7,448 nt of DNA from an uncultured Bacilli bacterium (GTDB taxonomy: Bacteria; Bacillota_I; Bacilli_A; RF39; UBA660): contig CALVVD010000134.1 of the NCBI GenBank assembly GCA_944363745.1, positions 1-7,448 of the forward strand. Reading direction: 5' to 3'. The position numbers were made by a program, and so were the translations under genes. Positions within the stretch are counted from its first letter, which is position 1. Each line of letters starts with the position of its first letter. Shown here piece by piece: positions 1-5,087 of the stretch. Under the pieces are notes generated by a model that was given only the letters and a program-made list of their open reading frames with translations, did no database searches and had not been told where the DNA came from.

Positions 1-71
<71 letters not shown>

Positions 72-170
72 AATATTTAAAAGTTTAATTATTATAAGTT
101 AATCCCGACAACTCAAAATTGACGTTTTGCTTAGTTTTCAAAGAACATTTTTGCTTTTTCTCAAGCTGCG
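72..170 (-). other. rRNA operon leader (pre-16S transcribed spacer)
   Basis: This is the roughly 100-nt stretch between the expected start of the most proximal rRNA promoter (near 169) and the mature 16S end. It holds a boxA element and, just upstream of it in the transcript, a short stem GCTT/AAGC (153-166, 6-nt loop) in the position where boxB lies in the leader of E. coli. The processing stem that pairs with sequence beyond the 16S 3' end cannot be judged here. An apparent 60-residue reading frame across the leader and promoters (85-267) is not credible. Confidence 0.75.
133..147 (-). promoter_or_regulatory. boxA antitermination element
   Basis: The minus strand reads TGTTCTTTGAAAACT, one base different from the Bacillus-type rRNA boxA (TGCTCTTTGAAAACT as I recall it). 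In rRNA leaders boxA RNA is bound by NusB/NusE and helps transcription resist Rho and fold correctly. The location, about 60 bases upstream of the 16S start, is the expected one. Confidence 0.8.
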
Positions 171-175
171 TTTTT

Positions 176-204
176 AATATACCAAAATGTTTTTTATTTG
201 TCAA
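176..204 (-). promoter_or_regulatory. rRNA promoter P4 (closest to 16S)
   Basis: On the minus strand there is a perfect TTGACA (-35, plus-strand 199-204), a 17-bp spacer and TATATT (-10, 176-181). Expected initiation is near 169. Upstream of the -35 are three A-tracts on the transcribed-direction strand (208-214, 217-224, 229-234), resembling an UP element. This is one of four tandem promoters for the rRNA operon. Confidence 0.85.
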
Positions 205-224
205 CACTTTTTTTAATTTTTTTT
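199..224. repeat. 26-bp direct repeat, copy A (-35 plus A-tract module of P4)
   Basis: This stretch is identical over 26 bases to 396-421. It consists of the plus-strand complement of TTGACA, then CAC, then T7-AA-T8. The two copies diverge immediately afterwards (CGAC here, AATT in the other copy). It marks duplication or homogenisation of rRNA promoter modules; low complexity accounts for part but not all of the identity. Confidence 0.85.
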
Positions 225-238
225 CGACTTTTTTCTTT

Positions 239-267
239 GGTATATTTTGTTTGACATCTTGTGTCAA
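239..267 (-). promoter_or_regulatory. rRNA promoter P3
   Basis: The minus strand shows a perfect TTGACA (262-267), a 17-bp spacer and TATACC (239-244). The -10 is weaker than in the neighbouring promoters. No A-tract lies directly upstream; that position holds the -10 region of promoter P2. The perfect -35 and exact spacing support it, but activity is less certain than for P1 and P4. Confidence 0.6.
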
Positions 268-276
268 CGCCTCTCC

Positions 277-306
277 ACTATATCAAATTTAAAGCATCTT
301 TGTCAA
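277..306 (-). promoter_or_regulatory. rRNA promoter P2
   Basis: The minus strand shows TTGACA (301-306), an 18-bp spacer and TATAGT (277-282). It is preceded by A-tracts at 310-316, 319-326 and 330-337, spaced about one helical turn apart, as at P1 and P4. It looks like a module of the same design repeated along the control region. Confidence 0.75.
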
Positions 307-372
307 CAGTTTTTTTCGTTTTTTTTAACTTTTTTTTAGGTCAACAAGCTCTAAATTTAAGTGACGTTTTCT

Positions 373-401
373 AATATATCAGAGCGAGTTATAAGTGTCA
401 A
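373..401 (-). promoter_or_regulatory. rRNA promoter P1 (most distal), inside the 3' end of ntdP
   Basis: The minus strand shows a perfect TTGACA (396-401), a 17-bp spacer and TATATT (373-378). The -35 hexamer is also coding sequence of the preceding ntdP gene (part of its Val-Asp-Thr codons), and the ntdP stop codon (379-381) sits directly against the -10. The phased A-tracts upstream (405-440) are entirely within the coding sequence. Confidence 0.8.
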
Positions 402-975
402 CACTTTTTTTAATTTTTTTTAATTTTTTTTGTTTTTTTTCGTTTGTTAGTGATAAATACTCTTTTACAAGCATTTTTATTTCATTATTGTTAAAGAATT
501 TATTTTTTTCTCTTATTTCATTAATTAAATCATTCATTTCTTTTTTTAAGATATGATCAATCTCTTTAGGATATGCAAATTTTCTTTTATGATAGTTATA
601 TTCATTTTTATCTACAACTTTAAAACTACCATTAGGAAACACTTTAACATCCAAATCATAATCAATATATTTAATAGTTTCATCTTCTATTATAATAGGA
701 CTAGCCATATTACAATAATAACTTATGCCTTTCTTTTTGTATTGACCAATTATATTGTACCATTTGTGCAAGAAAAAAAATAATATGGCTGGTTCTTTTG
801 TTTGCCATTTATGACCATCTTTTTCTGTTACTGTAGTACAATTATTTCCAAATATTAATATGCCATTTTTAAAATCATATTTTAAAAGAATGGCTTCATC
901 CCAAGCTTTATATATTTGACCATTATGCTTATAACTATGAATTTGATAATTTTTTCCTATTTTTAACTTTTCCAT
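379..975 (-). CDS. ntdP: Nucleoside tri-/diphosphate phosphatase, Ntdp (YgaC/DUF402) family
   Basis: The 198-residue product belongs to the Bacillota Ntdp family (DUF402 fold), Mg2+-dependent cytosolic enzymes reported to hydrolyse nucleoside tri- and diphosphates. Family blocks are present in order: HSYKHNGQIYKAW (13-25), TKEPAILFFF (59-68), SYYCN (85-89), YIDYDLDVKVFPNG (103-116) and the DKNEY segment (122-126). The presumed metal ligands N89, D105, D107, D109, D122 and E125 are all present with family spacing. The position recalled as the family's proton-donor Arg (R23 in Bacillus) is Lys23 here. The family is usually near 175-180 residues; the extra length is a Lys-rich tail (about 180-198) whose DNA contains an rRNA promoter and A-tracts. 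The start has AAAGGAG (981-987) 5 bp upstream. No terminator is visible between this gene and the rRNA operon, which runs in the same direction. Confidence 0.93.
   Translation of the reverse strand: MEKLKIGKNYQIHSYKHNGQIYKAWDEAILLKYDFKNGILIFGNNCTTVTEKDGHKWQTKEPAILFFFLHKWYNIIGQYKKKGISYYCNMASPIIIEDETIKYIDYDLDVKVFPNGSFKVVDKNEYNYHKRKFAYPKEIDHILKKEMNDLINEIREKNKFFNNNEIKMLVKEYLSLTNEKKQKKLKKIKKSVDTYNSL
396..421. repeat. 26-bp direct repeat, copy B (-35 plus A-tract module of P1)
   Basis: This is the second copy of the 26-base perfect repeat at 199-224. It lies inside the last codons of ntdP, so here the promoter module is also translated. Confidence 0.85.
405..440 (-). promoter_or_regulatory. Phased A-tracts / UP-element-like curved DNA upstream of rRNA P1
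   Basis: Four A-tracts on the minus strand (plus-strand T-runs 405-411, 414-421, 424-431, 433-440) have centres about 9 to 10 bp apart, matching the DNA helical repeat. A-tracts phased this way are known to bend DNA, and AT-rich UP elements directly upstream of -35 contact the RNA polymerase alpha C-terminal domain. All four tracts are coding sequence for the Lys-rich C-terminal tail of ntdP. Confidence 0.65.
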
Positions 976-995
976 AAATACTCCTTTCTAAAGCT

Positions 996-1024
996 AAAAG
1001 AAGTAAGCTTTATGACTCACTTCT
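996..1024 (-). terminator. Putative intrinsic terminator of the gpsA operon
   Basis: On the minus strand AGAAGTGAG (1016-1024) pairs with CTTACTTCT (999-1007), 9 bp with one G-U pair and an 8-nt loop, followed by a short run of T. The upstream arm includes the stop codon of the 52-residue ORF. The T run is short, so read-through into ntdP is possible, and no clear separate ntdP promoter was found between this hairpin and its start. Confidence 0.55.
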
Positions 1025-1175
1025 CACCAAAATATCTTATAGCCCAACAACAAATTAACAATAGTACTATGGCTAAAATTACCCAAAAAGCTGGTTCTGA
1101 TGTATAAGGACTTAGTAAATCATTTATTTTTTTTGTAAATTCATTTAGAGTGTTTCTTAGATTTAGTAATTGCAT
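1017..1175 (-). CDS. Small single-pass membrane protein (52 aa), unknown function
   Basis: A short reading frame starts with ATG one base after the stop of the upstream HdeD-like gene. Its ribosome binding site (GAGGAA, spacing 4) is formed by the last Glu codons of that gene, so translation is probably coupled. The product begins MQLLNLRNTLNEFTKKINDL, a probable amphipathic or coiled N-terminus (1-21). A polar turn follows (SPYTSEP, 22-28), then one hydrophobic segment (about 29-48, FWVILAIVLLLICC and on) and a short basic end (RYFGEK). Two adjacent Cys sit in the membrane span. It ends in TGA inside the terminator stem. I do not recognise the family. Tight packing, the coupled start and a clean membrane span argue that it is real. 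It could be a subunit or modulator of the neighbouring membrane proteins, which is inference only. Confidence 0.7.
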   Translation of the reverse strand: MQLLNLRNTLNEFTKKINDLLSPYTSEPAFWVILAIVLLLICCWAIRYFGEK

Positions 1176-1176
1176 T

Positions 1177-1812
1177 TTATTCCTCTTCTTCCTTATTTAC
1201 TTCTTTAACTACCTTAGCTGTCTTAGTTTTTTTACTTTTTTCTTTTCTTCTATCAGTACTTATTTCTACACTAATTCCACTGCTCTTTTTTAAGATAAAG
1301 CTATTAACTATATCTAAAACTGCATATATTATTATAAAAAGGCCAATAATTTGCATTACAACAACAGCACTCGCAAATGGATTAAATAATATTACGACTC
1401 CACAAACTAAACATACTATAGCCATAATTAATGATGGTAAGAAATATTTGTTATCTAAATTTTTCAATACAAGAGCTTGTTGTACTTTAAAAGAGCTACT
1501 GATTATAACAGCAATACCAACAACAATTGGGATAATGCTACCAATAAACTCAGGTACTGTTACTAAAAATATTCCTGCTACTATACTTACTATACCATAC
1601 ACTATATTTAACTGTACAAAAATATCTTTGGAGCTGTTTCTTAAATAATTTATTATAGCAATGACTCCTAAAGCGATTAGAACTCCTCCTACTAAATAGG
1701 AAATTCCTACTAGTGTTTCACTAGATTTAAAAAATAGTAATAGACCTAACAATAACAAAAATATTGAACTTAACAATGATGGCCAAATTACTCTTTTAAT
1801 CTCTACTTTCAT
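1177..1812 (-). CDS. HdeD/DUF308-like six-span membrane protein
   Basis: The 211-residue product has six hydrophobic segments (about 9-28, 36-56, 67-85, 89-107, 125-143, 148-171) arranged as three hairpin pairs of similar Gly-rich design, including the NP motif (FNPF, 143-146). This resembles the HdeD/DUF308 family. E. coli HdeD is linked to acid resistance, but the function in Bacillota is not established. A charged Lys/Glu-rich cytoplasmic-type tail (about 175-211) ends in four Glu. The start at 1812 is chosen because AGGAGG (1819-1824) lies 6 bp before it. An in-frame ATG 33 bp further upstream (1845) lacks such a site and lies deeper inside the preceding gene. The chosen start overlaps the VanZ-RDD gene by 17 bp, which suggests translational coupling. 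Confidence 0.8.
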   Translation of the reverse strand: MKVEIKRVIWPSLLSSIFLLLLGLLLFFKSSETLVGISYLVGGVLIALGVIAIINYLRNSSKDIFVQLNIVYGIVSIVAGIFLVTVPEFIGSIIPIVVGIAVIISSSFKVQQALVLKNLDNKYFLPSLIMAIVCLVCGVVILFNPFASAVVVMQIIGLFIIIYAVLDIVNSFILKKSSGISVEISTDRRKEKSKKTKTAKVVKEVNKEEEE

Positions 1813-2959
1813 CTTTAACCTCCTCTTTTTTACATTGTACCACACTTTTAGTATCTTGACTAGGTTCGTTTTCAGCTGCTGCTTCTAATTCGTCTATATA
1901 ATAGACAGTACTTATGTTTTCAGTTTTTGTTATTCTTTCATATATCAATGGTTTCTTACGACCAAAAAATTTTAAAAGCAATTCAAAATAAGAATAAGTC
2001 AAAAAGAGAAGATAGAAAAGGATGATAAGTCCATTAATATGGTTATTATAATTTATAACAATAACAGGACCAAAGATAATTAGAAAGTAAAGAATAGTTT
2101 GTCTTAGAAAGATGGATAGATGTTTATGTTTGTTTTTACAATCTAATTTTATTTTAACAAGATATTTACCTATAGTATAAGAAGTTATAGAAGGTAGGAT
2201 TATATAATAAATAGTTATAGAAATAATTAAAGGGATTAAAAAGTTATTAAAGTTTGCTATAACTAATATTATAAACATTACAGTTGCAAAGACGAAAAGA
2301 TCTATTAAGAAAGCAAGAAAGCGTCTATAGATAGAAACTACTTTACCTCTTTTATAAGATAGTTTATCTATTTCATCTCTATTAGGTAAAAAGATTGTAA
2401 TAATTGGGGTAATTATGTAGCCTATAAAGCCTCCTAAGGTGTTAACCATTAAATCATCAACATCAAAAAGACGGTATGCTTTAGGATAAAGACCATATAA
2501 TCCCGTTAATTGGGTTAGTTCGAAAAAGAGGCTTAAAAGAAATGTGTAAATTATAGTAATATACCATTTTTTCTTAAAATAATATCTTAAGTAAATACCA
2601 AATGGTATGGTAATAGCAATATTAAAAAGGGTTGTGTAAACAATTGGTGATTTAAGAAAAGCAAGAACACTACTAGTAGATTTAAAAGCATCTATAAAGT
2701 CTCCTAAAAAGGCAAAAGGAATAAGTTGAGGTGCTTTTGTAGGCATGGCTAAGACTTCTTCTTTACTAGGTAAGGGCAATATTACTAAAAAATATGCTGT
2801 TAATAGGTAAAGGATAAAAGTATAAACAATACTACTTCTTATTAGAGGTACTGAACCATACTTATGATACTGTATTAAAAGGTAAGGTAATGTGATTAGA
2901 AAAGCAAGAAAAGGAAAGATAAGAAAAGCTGTTTTTATTGATTCTAAATATACTTCCAT
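1796..2959 (-). CDS. VanZ-RDD fusion membrane protein
   Basis: The 387-residue polytopic membrane protein joins two known domains. The N-terminal half (about 10-190) is VanZ-like: ILPLPSKEEV after the second span, the FFELTQ motif (145-150) and the FDVDDLMVNTLGGFIGY block (165-181). The second half (about 205-345) is RDD-like: YRRFLAFLID (211-220), TIGKYLVKIKLD (262-273) and the closing YERITKT (340-346). A hydrophilic acidic tail follows (about 347-387). VanZ-family proteins include a teicoplanin-resistance factor, and RDD proteins include some linked to ion or compatible-solute transport. The joint role of the fusion is unknown, and an envelope function is a reasonable guess. AGGAG (2965-2969) lies 5 bp before the ATG and overlaps the gpsA stop; the gap to gpsA is 8 bp. 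It is in one operon with gpsA upstream and the HdeD-like gene downstream. Confidence 0.85.
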   Translation of the reverse strand: MEVYLESIKTAFLIFPFLAFLITLPYLLIQYHKYGSVPLIRSSIVYTFILYLLTAYFLVILPLPSKEEVLAMPTKAPQLIPFAFLGDFIDAFKSTSSVLAFLKSPIVYTTLFNIAITIPFGIYLRYYFKKKWYITIIYTFLLSLFFELTQLTGLYGLYPKAYRLFDVDDLMVNTLGGFIGYIITPIITIFLPNRDEIDKLSYKRGKVVSIYRRFLAFLIDLFVFATVMFIILVIANFNNFLIPLIISITIYYIILPSITSYTIGKYLVKIKLDCKNKHKHLSIFLRQTILYFLIIFGPVIVINYNNHINGLIILFYLLFLTYSYFELLLKFFGRKKPLIYERITKTENISTVYYIDELEAAAENEPSQDTKSVVQCKKEEVKDESRD

Positions 2960-2967
2960 AATTACTC

Positions 2968-3930
2968 CTAGAATAGTTCTAATACATCATCAAGAGAAAC
3001 TTTACCGTTAAAGTAGTCTGTTAGTTTTTCCAAAAACTCTGATGTTTGATTATTCTTTTCTAATAGTTTTGTTAAAGAGTTAATAGCAATACTTCCTTCA
3101 ACAGTATAATGTTTTTTATAAACATCTGCTTCTTCTTTATTAGTATATAAAAGGACTCCATAACTATAATTACGACTAGTTTTACTATTACAAGTTAATA
3201 AAATATCCCCTAAAGCTCCATAACATGTTGCTGTTTTACTCTCTCCTCCTAGTTTAGTTACTAAGTCTTTAGCAAAATTATAAACTTTAGTTAAATAATA
3301 AGCATTAGTAGAGTCTCCTCTATATTTACTACTGATACTTCCCATAAGTATTGCTAAAACATTTTTAATGACACCATATAACTCTAGTCCAATATAATCA
3401 TCTATTACCTCTATTTCGACATTGGTATCTTTAAATAACTCTAACATTAACTCTTTAGTTTTTTCATCTTTTGTGCCAAGTGTTAAACCGGCTTTACTAT
3501 TAACGATAAGTTCTTTAGCAAAAGTAGGCCCTGCTAGATAAGAAACATGGCCCTTTAAATTTAATTCATCATATATTTCTGTCATTAAGAAGTCAGTATT
3601 CTTTTCAAGCCCTTTAGATACTAAAATTACTCTACTATTATCTGTTAAATAATCTTTTATTCTAGTTAATACTTCTCTTACATGATTACATGGAATAGCC
3701 ACTATGATTAAATCAGAGTTATTTAAGGCTTCTTCTAAATCCATTGTCACATCTAAATCACTTGCAAGTTCTATTCCTGTTAGAACCCTATCATAAGTAT
3801 TATTATTAGTTATTTCTAGATATTCTTCTTCAAAAGCAGTCCAGAAAATAATATCGGCATTACTTCTTTCATGTAATAAATTACCAAGAGCAAGTCCAAA
3901 TGCTCCTGTTCCTAAAATTGTTACTTGCAT
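2968..3930 (-). CDS. gpsA: NAD(P)+-dependent glycerol-3-phosphate dehydrogenase
   Basis: The 320-residue cytosolic enzyme reduces dihydroxyacetone phosphate to sn-glycerol-3-phosphate, the backbone precursor of phospholipids. The N-terminal Rossmann domain carries GTGAFGLALG (7-16), with SKGLE (105-109) and GPTFAKEL (134-141) following. The catalytic region has YGVIKN with Lys189. The substrate domain has GALGDILLTCNSKTSRN (238-254), with Asp242 and Ser-Arg-Asn at 252-254, and VEG (277-279). In most relatives the GALGD segment reads GLGD, so Ala239 and the local sequence are slightly unusual. Length is slightly below the usual 330-345. AAGGTGAT lies just before the ATG. It is the first gene of a four-gene unit with VanZ-RDD, HdeD-like and a 52-residue protein. 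In many Bacillota gpsA directly follows der; here the two are about 2 kb apart on opposite strands. Confidence 0.96.
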   Translation of the reverse strand: MQVTILGTGAFGLALGNLLHERSNADIIFWTAFEEEYLEITNNNTYDRVLTGIELASDLDVTMDLEEALNNSDLIIVAIPCNHVREVLTRIKDYLTDNSRVILVSKGLEKNTDFLMTEIYDELNLKGHVSYLAGPTFAKELIVNSKAGLTLGTKDEKTKELMLELFKDTNVEIEVIDDYIGLELYGVIKNVLAILMGSISSKYRGDSTNAYYLTKVYNFAKDLVTKLGGESKTATCYGALGDILLTCNSKTSRNYSYGVLLYTNKEEADVYKKHYTVEGSIAINSLTKLLEKNNQTSEFLEKLTDYFNGKVSLDDVLELF

Positions 3931-3948
3931 ATTATCACCTTCATATTA

Positions 3949-3977
3949 ATGATACTAATAACTTATCTTTTTGACAA
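3949..3977 (-). promoter_or_regulatory. Promoter of the gpsA operon
   Basis: The minus strand shows TTGTCA (3972-3977), a 17-bp spacer and TATCAT (3949-3954), each hexamer one mismatch from consensus. It lies directly upstream of the gpsA ribosome binding site and just downstream of the LiaF-like gene's terminator, so the four-gene operon is likely transcribed independently. Confidence 0.7.
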
Positions 3978-3978
3978 G

Positions 3979-4006
3979 AAAAATAATCTTACTAATTTGT
4001 AAGACT
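3979..4006 (-). terminator. Intrinsic terminator of the LiaF-like gene
   Basis: On the minus strand AGTCTTAC (3999-4006) pairs with GTAAGATT (3985-3992), 8 bp with one G-U pair and a 6-nt loop, followed by a T-rich tail (TATTTTTCTT). It begins within the stop codon of the LiaF-like gene and ends right before the gpsA promoter. Confidence 0.7.
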
Positions 4007-4649
4007 ACTTAATTTCTGTTCCTCCAAAGATTGAGATACCATTAATTGTTAAAGTATGACTTTTCTTTTTATCAGAGGAAAGGGTTTTATTCTCATTACC
4101 TCCAAATAAGGCGAATGAGTTAAGTTTTACATTTAAGTTATCATTTACAAAGATACTAGTACCACCAAAGATAGAATAAGCATTAATTGTTATATCCCCT
4201 TTTGACTCTAAATTTCTTAAATCTAGGTCTACTCCTCCAAAAATACTATAAACATTAGCGCCTTTAAAATTAGAGTCAGTTACTCTTTCTTCTAAGCCAC
4301 TAAAGATGCCATAATAATTTTTTAAGTTATCATCTTTCCTTTTAAATACTTTTTTTACTTTTAAGCTCTCTATAATTATAAATATACCAATAATTATTAA
4401 AATTAAAGGGAAGAAGGCATTGCTAAATTCTCCTCTTATAATATCTAATTCATCTAATAGAAACCAAATTCCTAAATATAAAACAATAGTGTTTGCAAGA
4501 GTAAACTTTCTACCTTTTATAATATAGTATAGAGATGCTGCTATTAGTATTAAGGGAAAAATATAAGAAAAATTAATACTAAATTCGGGAGCAAATATTG
4601 ATATTAAAAACAATGCTCCAATTAAAATAAATATTAAACCTATAACCAT
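4005..4649 (-). CDS. LiaF-like membrane protein with five FGG-type repeats
   Basis: The 214-residue product has four hydrophobic spans (about 3-19, 28-44, 49-65, 78-95), then a basic linker (97-105) and a soluble C-terminal domain. That domain repeats a short motif five times: YYGIFSG (112), YSIFGG (134), YSIFGG (158), FALFGG (179) and ISIFGG (205), each followed by alternating polar/hydrophobic strands. This is the pattern of the LiaF C-terminal (cell-wall-active antibiotic response) fold, probably a beta-solenoid. In Bacillus, LiaF restrains the LiaRS two-component system that senses envelope stress. No liaS or liaR gene is present in the window, so this may act alone or with distant partners. 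AAGGAG (4658-4663) precedes the start by 8 bp, and a promoter and a terminator flank it as a single-gene unit. Confidence 0.82.
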   Translation of the reverse strand: MVIGLIFILIGALFLISIFAPEFSINFSYIFPLILIAASLYYIIKGRKFTLANTIVLYLGIWFLLDELDIIRGEFSNAFFPLILIIIGIFIIIESLKVKKVFKRKDDNLKNYYGIFSGLEERVTDSNFKGANVYSIFGGVDLDLRNLESKGDITINAYSIFGGTSIFVNDNLNVKLNSFALFGGNENKTLSSDKKKSHTLTINGISIFGGTEIK

Positions 4650-4669
4650 AATTACAACTCCTTACAATG

Positions 4670-4698
4670 ATTATATAAAACTTAAACATTATTAGCAA
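4670..4698 (-). promoter_or_regulatory. Promoter of the LiaF-like gene
   Basis: The minus strand shows TTGCTA (4693-4698), a 17-bp spacer and a perfect TATAAT (4670-4675), about 20 bp upstream of the start codon. The whole intergenic segment 4650-4802 is divergent, serving this gene and the HTH gene. Confidence 0.65.
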
Positions 4699-4775
4699 CT
4701 ATTATGTATAAACCTTAATATTTTAGGTAATACTCTTATTAGTCATATAACCAGTAGCCGTATAGCCAAAGTTAT

Positions 4776-4784
4776 TGTTAAAAT
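4776..4784 (+). promoter_or_regulatory. Possible extended -10 promoter of the HTH gene
   Basis: TGTTAAAAT (4776-4784) fits an extended -10 (TGN plus TAAAAT). No good -35 is found 16 to 18 bp upstream. It is suitably placed about 20 bp ahead of the HTH start codon, but the AT-rich background makes chance matches common. Confidence 0.35.
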
Positions 4785-4802
4785 TAATTCGAGGGCGATA
4801 TA

Positions 4803-5054
4803 ATGAATAAAGATGGTATTGAGGTTAGAATTGGCAATAGTGCTTTTTACTTTAAACTTAATAATTTACTGGCAAAGAAAAAGATAAGTAAAAATAAACT
4901 TGGTCAAGACACAGGAACTGATTATAAGGTTGTTACTAGATATATTAATGGAGAAATTGAAAGACTTGATTTAATAGTACTAGAAAGATTTTGTAATTAT
5001 TTAGAATGTGAACTAACTGATATTGTCGAACTTAAAAAGAATGTTTTTAAGTAA
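4803..5054 (+). CDS. Small Cro/C1-type (XRE/HTH_26-like) DNA-binding regulator
   Basis: The 83-residue protein is almost entirely one helix-turn-helix domain. It has LNNLLAKKKISKNKLGQDTG (19-38, first and second helices), then TDYKVVTRYINGEIERLDL (39-57, recognition helix and the following turn) and LERFCNYLECELTDIVEL (60-77). This spacing is typical of stand-alone Cro/C1 regulators of the YozG/HTH_26 type, which usually bind as dimers near their own genes. GAGGG (4791-4795) lies 7 bp before the ATG. The gene is divergent from the LiaF-like gene and convergent with the membrane protein gene at 5076. Control of itself and of the LiaF-like gene is plausible but not shown; no clear operator palindrome was found in the shared spacer. 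Confidence 0.85.
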   Translation: MNKDGIEVRIGNSAFYFKLNNLLAKKKISKNKLGQDTGTDYKVVTRYINGEIERLDLIVLERFCNYLECELTDIVELKKNVFK

Positions 5055-5087
5055 AAAAAGTTTAAGATTTAATTCTTAAGCTTTTTT
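5053..5087. terminator. Bidirectional intrinsic terminator between convergent genes
   Basis: A 14-bp stem with one G-U pair (5054-5067 with 5074-5087) encloses a 6-nt loop (TTTAAT). An A-run on one flank and a T-run on the other mean it can end transcription both ways. It begins at the HTH stop codon, and its right arm forms the last codons and stop of the 5076-5885 gene. Confidence 0.85.

Noticed and set aside
85..267. 60-residue Lys-rich minus-strand reading frame
   Set aside because: It lies across the rRNA leader, boxA and promoters P3/P4, has no ribosome binding site and only reads A-tracts as Lys.
316..344. A fifth possible rRNA promoter (TTGACC at 339-344, minus strand)
   Set aside because: At 17-bp spacing the -10 position reads AAACGA; no usable -10 exists, so it may only be a decayed module.
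553..783. Plus-strand 76-residue reading frame
   Set aside because: It is antisense to ntdP, which has clear family motifs; composition is that of an antisense shadow and no ribosome binding site was seen.
379..1175. Mycoplasma-type code with TGA as Trp
   Set aside because: TGA ends both ntdP and the 52-residue gene at sensible positions and Trp residues use TGG, so the standard bacterial code fits.
1448..1648. Plus-strand 66-residue reading frame
   Set aside because: It is antisense to the HdeD-like gene with no supporting start signals.
1813..1845. Longer start for the HdeD-like protein
   Set aside because: The upstream ATG lacks a good ribosome binding site, while the ATG at 1812 has AGGAGG at ideal spacing.
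4650..4802. Operator or riboswitch in the divergent spacer between the LiaF-like and HTH genes
   Set aside because: Short motifs such as the AGCC repeats near 4756-4767 are present, but no convincing palindrome or conserved RNA fold could be supported by eye.
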